From: Medicago truncatula
Taxonomy: Eukaryota > Streptophyta > Magnoliopsida > Fabales > Fabaceae
Assembly: GCF_003473485.1 (NCBI RefSeq)
Contig: NC_053043.1
Location: 9,124,001 to 9,188,000 of the forward strand
DNA: 64,000 nt
Direction: 5' to 3'
The notes under the pieces: generated by a model
Told to the model about the DNA's origin: nothing
The model's database searches: none
What the model saw: the letters and a program-made list of their open reading frames with translations, nothing else
Position numbers and translations under genes: made by a program
Shown: piece after piece, positions 56,742-64,000 of the stretch
Layout of the letters: every line of letters starts with the position of its first letter
Position numbering within the stretch: the stretch's first letter is position 1

Positions 56742-57879
56742 ATGATGAAAATGGGAGGGATTATTGTTGTGATGGCGGTGGCTATGATGAGCATGGATGT
56801 GGCAACAAGTGAGGTGCATCATGTGGTGGGAGGAGATCATGGGTGGGATCCAAACTCAGATATCTTATCTTGGTCTTCTGGCAGGGTCTTTAGGGTTGGA
56901 GACCAAATATGTATGTCTCTTTCTTTACCAATTTTTATTTTTATTTTGTTAATTCTTCTTCTATTTTCATGAGTCCTTTCATAAAATATGCTCTTTTATT
57001 TATTGTTATTTTTCTCACAAGAGCTAGATTCAAAATGGAATGGTTGGGGGAAAATGATATATTTGTTTTATAGAAAAAATTTAGGATGAGAAATGGTTTA
57101 AGGCTAGGCAGAGAGAACCTTAGAGCACCTCCAAAGTTTTTTTTTTTTTTTTGAAACGGCAAATATTATTTAAACCGAAACTCTCGCAAGATGCAGAGAG
57201 GTGGAGAAAAAATACAAGGATGCCACCTATAGGTGTAACATCACAAAAACTCCACAAGAACCTTAACCAAGGGGGAAAAAAAACAAACCAGATGAAACTA
57301 TGATAGAGCTATGACGCTGAAATCTGGTTAAAACCACTAGAATTCAACCCCATAGCCCCCACAGCCCCCAAAAACAGCACAATCAGATGATGACAACTCC
57401 CCCAAAACCAGCAGGAGCACGCTGTCAGACACACAGGCAGCAAGTGAAAGCTGCTACAACCCAAAGAACAACCAGCAGGCAGACTCATTCATTTTATTTT
57501 TTAGTAATGACAAACATTTTATTTATGGGCAGGGTTTGCGTACTCAGCAGCACAAGGATTAGTTGCAGAGTTAAAAAGCAGAGAAGAATATGAATCTTGC
57601 AATATGAGCAACCCTATCAAGATGTACACTGAAGGTTTACATACAATCCCACTTGAGAAGGAAGGAATAAGATACTTTGTGAGTAGTGACTCTGAGAATT
57701 GCAAGAATGGTCTCAAACTCAATGTTGAGGTTCAACCTAAGGACTCACCTTTACATGCCTTACCCATCACTCAAACTGCTGTGGCTGATGGCCCCACTTC
57801 TCCTTCTGGTTCGACCCGTTATGGTCACAATGTAATTCTTTCATTATTGTTATGTGCCATTATGGTCCTTGCTTATTGA
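56742..57879 (+). CDS. Early nodulin-like / phytocyanin-domain protein lacking copper ligands
   Basis: Probably a GPI-anchored cell-surface glycoprotein of the plastocyanin-like (cupredoxin) superfamily. Exons 56742-56910 and 57533-57879 join in phase 1 (DQI-W-FAY) to 171 aa. An N-terminal signal peptide spans about residues 1-23. The domain follows: VVGGDHGWDP at 28-37, W44, RVFRVGDQIWFAY at 48-60, and YESCN at 76-80. YFVSSDSENCKNGLKL lies at 104-119. A Pro/Ser/Thr linker precedes a C-terminal hydrophobic tail (VILSLLLCAIMVLAY) consistent with a GPI signal. The disulfide cysteines C79 and C113 are kept, but the four copper-ligand positions appear as G65, S107, N112 and L117, so it should not bind copper as classical phytocyanins do. 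That is usual for ENODL proteins. The start could also be M2 or M4. The intron holds a LINE 3' fragment. Confidence 0.92.
57130..57500 (-). mobile_element. LINE-like 3' end in antisense within the phytocyanin intron
   Basis: On the minus strand it ends TAATATTTGCCGTTTC followed by about 17 A (poly-T on plus at 57136). Before that comes non-coding sequence with 'ggtggcatccttgtatttttt', in the style of plant LINE 3' tails. The 5' limit is uncertain. Confidence 0.5.
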
Positions 57880-58840
57880 TATAAGACTAAATTTAAGGAG
57901 GATAATTAGTTCTATACTTCTATCATTTATGTATGACATATTTGAAGACGAAATATTGATGAGTTCTTTAGATAAGGTGTTGTAAGCAAAGCATGTTTAA
58001 GTGTAGATTTGGTTTTACTCTGGCCAGTTTGTGTTGTTGCGTTTGATTTGAAGTATTTTGCATTTGGGTTAGTTTTCTTTTTTAGCACTTCAACCATAGA
58101 CAACAGAACAAAAAAAAATTGGTGTTTTGGAATTTTGGATATTGATATGTTATGAAGCTATTACTTATGTCAAATATATTTTGTTTAAGGAAGTTTCCTG
58201 TGTAGTCTTAGACTGTTGTGATATTGTGCGGCTTACAACCCATCTTTAGGGGTGTTGTTTGACATGCATGGTGCATTTTTTCATATTGGTACCATTCAAA
58301 CAAAATTAGTTTTTCTAACACCACTTTCAATATATCATTTTTAAAACAAAAACCAGTTTCACTAAAATCAATTATTTCAAAGTCAATTTATTTTAAAAAT
58401 ATTGTTTAAAAATTAATAATTTTTATTTGCTATGTCACGAAATTTTTATCAACTAACATTTGTCTAGAAAATTGTTATCGTTATACAACATGAAAAGTAA
58501 TGATAAATATGCATATGCATTACTACTCTTGTACAATTTGAATCTATCATATCATTATTTAGTATAAACTTTTTTTCAAGGAATTAACTGGTATAAGTTG
58601 TCTATGCAATGGATTAGTGTAACACCATCTCCGTGTCTAATACAACACTCTGAAATCTGTTTTTTCAAGAATAACAAAACTCGCACGCGTAATGGTCATC
58701 AAGTTGCTAAAATAAAATCAAACTTCTTTTGGCATCTCGAAGATAATGCACACTGAAAGTTATCTGATATTAACCGGTATAAGCTGTCAATGGTGTATTA
58801 GCATATCTTCCAACACAATCAATTACTGGAGATTGCAAAG
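57880..58840. other. Intergenic region between convergent phytocyanin and TFIIF genes
   Basis: Contains the phytocyanin 3'UTR. At about 58245-58420 AAATCAATT-type words like those near 52.6 kb suggest an old MITE. No gene. Confidence 0.4.
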
Positions 58841-61800
58841 TTACTTCTCTCTCAGGATAACATAACTGGATCCATTGGTTTTCTGTATCTTAGAGATTCT
58901 CTTCAGGATATTAGCAAAAGCTTCCTTATCCTGCACATAACAAACAAGCACGTGCAATGTTCAGCCATGTTTTAAAAAAATAAACTGATGAGAGTTCCTG
59001 GTCAATGTTCTGACCAATTACTATCAATCCAACCAGATAACATGAAAAAGAGAAAGTAAATAGTTATGCAGTATACGAACAAGAGAAGGCAATTATACTA
59101 GCTGGGAAGTGGGAACAAGTCTCGCATCGCGCTAGAAAAGGGGAGGAAGAATATGTTCCACCCTTATTTTAAACTTAATGCTGCCACTAATACTATTTGA
59201 TTTTGAGCAAATCAACCGTGGGCTTTTTCTCCCTTATCTTAAACTATTTAGTTTTTCTGTTAATCCATCAAATGGGTTTATATTAGGTCAGAGACTGAAA
59301 TTTTAACCAAAAGTTCTAAATTTTAGACGATTAGAACAGTTCACTGATTTTGATCAACTCATTCTGGTTCAACAAGGAAAATGTGTTTTCCTTTTTCTGG
59401 ACAGTTATTTATATCAGCAAATTGGTCTAGTCGGTATTTGAAATTGGCTACAAATCATGAGTAAAACTATTTTTAAATGTTACATATTAATACATGACTG
59501 CCTCGGGCTAAGAAAAGGTGTCATAAGGATTCTTACGTTTATACTTCATGTATCCAATCATCCATCCAAAACAAAGGAACACATCAACAGTTCATCATAA
59601 TATTATTAGTTAGATTGCATCATTTTAATCCAACATTGACAAATATCAGTCAGAAATTCATTCTAATGATTAAAGTAATCATAATAAAATTTAGATGTGA
59701 GATAAGTGTGAAACTGAAACCAATTTATAGTTTTATATTCTTTCCGTCCCCTAATAGCCTTCACATTTGCAACAAACAAAAAATTGTCACTTTTTGTATT
59801 CAATGTAATCTTGATTATTTTTTTGTCAATTGTATATCTAATTAATACTATGTGCATCACTCCCAAATTATTATTCTGCACTTAATAGTAATGATAATGA
59901 AAATACACCAATGGTTAATAAAGTTAATTTGGTAAAACTGATATTCTCTTTCATTCATTTATAATTTTCTCTTTAATTTGTGTGAAATGACATAATATGA
60001 AAATTACTGTGGGGTGGAGGAACCATATCTAAATTTTGACCAAATGTTGATCAAGAATTAGCCTTGGGTTTCCGGGAGGAGGGAGCAAGAAAAGGAAGGA
60101 TTGGATGGACTGTGTAAAGATAATGAAATTTAGAATGGCTAAGCAAACATATTCAGTTTAAACAAGGAGAAAGAAAAATTAGAACATACCTCTTTACATC
60201 TTAATCTTGCCCTAAATTTAGCTACAAGCTCCTGTGTGGTTAACGGAGTCCTCTGCAGTAGAACAGCCTTAATTTCTTCCTCGGTTACAGGTCCAGAAGC
60301 TGCATTAGAAGACCCAGAGTTTGATGACGGTGGTGGTGTACCTCTTGGAGGTGCATTACTTTTGGACGAAGATCCATTGACATCTTTTGCAGAAGATTTT
60401 GGTTCCTGATTCAATAAAATAATGAAGAATTTTAACAACAGCAATAGGAAAACGCTCTAAAAATTAAGTTATTTATAAAATAAAAAGTTATCCGACAAGT
60501 TTTTTCAAAATATATTGTATGATGTGTTGGAATATATTAAATATCTCATAATATTTTTAATTTTATATTAGAGTATCTTAGTTTATCTTTTAGAATCATA
60601 CTATACAGGATGATTAAAAAAAAAAAATTATACTATACAGGATGTTACAATATTTAGTTGTCCAAACCATTTCAAAAAACAGTTACCCAACAAACTCGCT
60701 TTGCCTTTGGTTTTAAAAATATCCGGTTTCCAAGGATCCATTTACTTTGTGAAAACATTTTCTGTTATCATTTCCTAAAATTTGTTAGTTTTACTTATTA
60801 ACAATGAGAGAAGAGATTCTTAAAGTGAGTCATTGTGACAGAAAGAAGATCAAGTGCTAGCTAGGAATGATGTGTTTCAGGAAATAATGGACATAGTTCT
60901 TTTGAATTTTCATCGTTTCCAGAAATGCAAGACAATTGTTCACTTCAAGAGTCTTTTCTCTTTATTACCATGTAGGAATAACACAAATTTTAGGAAACGA
61001 AAATAAAAAATATTCAGAGAAAATGTACCCTAAATAAGCTACAGTCCAACTTAATTGTTCAATTCTGTATTTTACAATGTGCTCATAACAGCACGTTAAT
61101 GAAAAGGTAAACCAAAGCAACAATTATAATAAAAGGAGCCCTCATTATTAAGCTAGCCGACAAAAAGCAATGACTTACATTTTCTGTCTTCACCTTCTTA
61201 GGTGGTACACTAATAGATGGCTTTGCTTCCTCGTTTGCTTTTCTTTTCGCCTTTGAAGACTTTGAAGTAGGTGTTCCACGAGCAGGTCCTGTTGCTGTAG
61301 GTTTTGAAGGACTGTTATCAACAGGTTCTTCCTTAGGTTCCTTCTGCTTAGTAGCAGTCACAGCAGGAACACCGTCTTCGTCGTCAATCTAGAAAAATAA
61401 AATTGATCCGCTGATTAACAAGATATGCTGAAATCCAATCCAAACTATAGGCAAGGATTTAAAAATGGCAGTAAAGTTGGAACAAATCAGCCACTTCCTC
61501 GACATAGTTACAGAAAATGTAAAGCTATCTGTAGCACACCATAAAGGGAGTATAATTTGCACTGAGCTATGCTTATCTTTCATCTTATAAGTGGAACAAA
61601 GAACAACAAAAATTATAGTAAATAGAAAGTAAGTAAAAGGAAAGGGAGAAGTGAAAAGAGAAAGAAGGAATAAAACCCATACATCGTCGTCATCGTCGTC
61701 ATCATCATCATCAGATTCACTTAGACCACCAGTTCGCCCAAGCAGCTTCTTCAGCTCTTTCCCAGATTTACTCAGACCTCCCCCTTCTTCATTATCTTCA

Positions 61801-64000
61801 TCCTCCTCCTCCTCCTCATCGTCCTGCAATTATGATTAAAAGAGTAACTTAACAAGGAATGCTTGAATCAACAAAACCAAAGAAACCAAATATGGAATTT
61901 TCCTCATCCACTCCATGTTATATTAGATATGCATATGTCCCCAAAGATGTAAATACTCCCTCCGGTCCTATTTACAAGAAACATTTGACTTTTTTGAGTC
62001 ATTAAATAATTGATGTATTTGGTCTATATTTTAGACTAGATACATCAATTACTCAATGAATCTAAAAAGTCAATTGTTTCTTGTAAATAAGACCGGAGGG
62101 AGTATAAAGGATGCCTGTCATCAGTCTCTAGTTAGGTTCCTAAAACTTGATCAAAATGTAACCCAACTCACATACAAACAAGAGTAACTGACAGGAGTTT
62201 GCACCTATCTAGCAAGGGAATGTATTTTATAGATGAAAAAAGGGAAATAACAAATGAAAAAGAGCATGATGCATTGCGTGTATCCCCTTGTAGAACAGAT
62301 GAACAAACCCATTTTTTGTTAGGTCAAGGTATAGCCCACAAACAAAGATTACACGAGACTTCTTAGTTCAGAACACATTTTCTCTCTCCTTAAATCATTT
62401 CCTCTATTTTCTGCCTTGTGTTGAGCATACAAAAATAGACCTGTAGACTTGTGTTTGTATTTGGGAAACCCATCAATATAGGCACCCATAAGCAATTAAC
62501 TAGTCCTCAAGGTAGAAATCATGAGACTACCCTAGAAGGTGCATTTAATCTACTAAAAACATCTATCATTGTATCTAAACTCAATTTACTTGTGGGTATT
62601 GTAAAAAGTAAAATCAAGATTTAGATTAATGAAGAAGAATTATATGATGGTAGGAATGGATAAAGCTAATATGAAAAATGAGAATGAAGTAGAAGGAAGA
62701 AGAAAATGAGGGTAGGAAGAAAAAGACAAAAAAAAACGGTGACTTGTAGGTGTAATTGTAAAGAGGAATGAACATGGGCAAAGTGTTGTTTCTTTTATTT
62801 CGTTTTTGAAAAACGGCTCAACCCAGCATCTTAGATTCTCAGTTAACTCACTGATTAAGTGAGAAAAGCTAAGCTAACTTGGATTTTTAGTTAATTATAA
62901 TTTTTCACCACCAACCCACTAAGTGGAACAAGGCTTGGTGGTTGTTGTTGTATAATTTTAACAACCCAACCCACCAGTGAACTTGATTGGCTTTGCATAT
63001 GATACAAAACAAATATGGGAAATGCTAACGAGTGCCCCCGGGGCACACTTTAAGGACCTAAATAGTAAGTTTTATAAAAATTTGTGTATTCAATGCATTG
63101 GAAATTGAAGTGTTTGCCTTTTTTAAAGAATAATTTCTTAATTTGGAATCCTTAAAGGGTACCTGGAGGCACTCGTTAGCAAGATCCAACAAATATATAC
63201 AAGTTGTACATAAAAGGAAAAAAAAATTAGGGACTGAGAGAGATCACAGCTGCGAATCTCCTCTATCTAAGGAAACTAGCTGTATCAAGGAATAAGAATG
63301 AAACTAATAAATAGTAAGAGAAATACAAAAAGTTATCAATATAATCAACCAGATCAAATAAATCCATCTAGAGAGTGACAAAGATATGGGGATTCTTAGA
63401 AATTGTGATTGGGCCCAACACAACCCCACATAACCGGCTTGTGAGGATTATCCCCACTTATAAACACGTCGTTAGGCCATCTTTTATCCGATTTGCAATT
63501 CTTTAACAGGGATAAAATGTTTTAGCTACTTTATTCGACAACAATTTTCACAACAACGACAAAACCATGCCATGTAATCGGTATTAAGGTCCACCGATAG
63601 ACCGTTTACCTCCAATTCTCGCTCATTACCTCTATGGTTTGGCCTATAGTTTCCATCGTCTCTCTTTACCTCTAACAATTAAATTACTCCCTCCGTCCCT
63701 ATATGTAACCACCCTTTTCCGTCCCTATATGTAACCACCCTTTTCCTCTAATAAAAGGGTGCTTAGATATAGGGACGGAGGGAGTACCTTTCATTTAGTT
63801 AAATCCCTCTTATGAAGGATAAAAGTCCATAAATAAATACATACTTCAATAAATAACCAATTGTAGAATAAGCCATGACATAGAACGGGCAATATATAAC
63901 TGACGTATCACAAGTAAAAGAATTTGTGGACTGGAAACTGACCTGTTTGATCTCAGGAGGAGCGGGGACTTCGGGAGCCAAATCTTCCCTTTCCTCGGGA
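58841..64000 (-). CDS. Transcription initiation factor IIF, alpha subunit (RAP74), C-terminal half
   Basis: RNA polymerase II general transcription factor subunit, nuclear. Five exons in the window on the minus strand, 64000-63943 (partial), 61823-61683, 61388-61179, 60405-60190 and 58930-58841, give 237 residues in frame; every intron here is phase 0. Order: PEVPAPPEIKQ, an acidic stretch DDEEEEEDEDNEE, then LSKSGKELKKLLGR, a run of ten D, and a Lys/Pro/Ser-rich linker (SKAKRKANEEAK, PPKKVKTEN). The C-terminal winged-helix domain runs from PVTEEEIKAVLLQRTPLTTQ through SKIQKTNGSSYVILREK. In the family this domain contacts the FCP1 phosphatase. The N-terminal half, with the RAP30-dimerising domain, lies beyond the window. 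The intron before the acidic exon, 2.1 kb long, carries three MITEs. Confidence 0.94.
61956..62102. mobile_element. Stowaway MITE in a TFIIF intron
   Basis: Ends CTCCCTCCGGTCCTATTTAC and GTAAATAAGACCGGAGGGAG are near-perfect inverted repeats, flanked by TA on both sides. It is 147 bp. The whole element can fold into one hairpin. Confidence 0.92.
63021..63184. mobile_element. MITE in a TFIIF intron, related to the ceramidase-intron MITE
   Basis: ATGCTAACGAGTGCCCCCGG at the left and TGGAGGCACTCGTTAGCAA at the right are inverted ends; 'tttaaggacc' and 'ccttaaag' continue the pairing. The tips match those of the element at 41.2-41.4 kb. Confidence 0.75.
63687..63784. mobile_element. Short Stowaway MITE with internal 26-bp duplication
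   Basis: CTCCCTCCGTCCCTATATGT on the left pairs with ATATAGGGACGGAGGGAG on the right, TA on both sides. The segment CCGTCCCTATATGTAACCAC and the following CCTTTTC occur twice in tandem in the left arm only. It is 98 bp. Confidence 0.88.

Noticed and set aside
61651-61839. Plus-strand Ser-rich frame
   Set aside because: Antisense shadow of the poly-Asp/Glu exon of TFIIF alpha.
1-64000. CRISPR arrays, bacterial operons, viral or toxin genes
   Set aside because: No regularly spaced repeats with unique spacers, no ribosome-binding-site-spaced gene runs and no recognisable viral or toxin coding sequence; every supported gene is a spliced plant gene.

Overview
This is plant nuclear DNA, most likely from a legume and possibly of the Medicago/clover/pea clade. 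That is an inference from AT-rich intergenic DNA, GT-AG introns, plant-specific gene families and many small class II transposons; I could not run a database search. There is no sign of bacterial, organellar or CRISPR content. Seven genes or gene parts can be supported by joining exons in frame.

Layout: 1-6.3 kb (+) holds two tandem mitochondrial pyruvate carrier genes. The first lacks exon 1 because of the window edge; the second is complete at 106 aa. 7.6-13.2 kb (-) holds a three-exon gene for a conserved plant protein of unknown function (208 aa) with a 3.9-kb first intron. 13.3-25 kb has no convincing gene and is mostly MITEs, a 1-kb foldback element and repeat fragments. 25.2-27.0 kb (-) is a DUF506/PDDEXK-like gene. 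27.3-38.6 kb is again transposon-rich, with several elements delimited by target-site duplications. 38.6-42.7 kb (+) is an alkaline ceramidase gene whose 5'UTR intron holds a hAT remnant. 45.4-51.0 kb (-) is an 11-coding-exon CDP-diacylglycerol synthase gene. 51.3-51.8 kb (-) is a weak candidate small-peptide or hairpin-RNA transcript. 53.4-55.5 kb has a foldback MITE and a decayed LINE 3' end. 56.7-57.9 kb (+) is an early-nodulin-like phytocyanin without copper ligands. 58.8-64.0 kb (-) is the 3' half of the TFIIF alpha subunit gene, running off the window.

The order pyruvate carrier - unknown protein - alkaline ceramidase - CDP-DAG synthase resembles, from memory, an Arabidopsis chromosome 4 block near At4g22310-At4g22340. 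The DUF506 gene and 20 kb of repeats sit inside the block here. Ceramidase and CDP-DAG synthase both act in membrane lipid metabolism and converge tail-to-tail, but nothing in the sequence shows co-regulation.

I found no unmistakably new biological system. The best leads are a long hairpin in a pyruvate-carrier intron, an inverted-repeat-bearing candidate transcript at 51.4 kb, and several non-autonomous transposons with intact target-site duplications.
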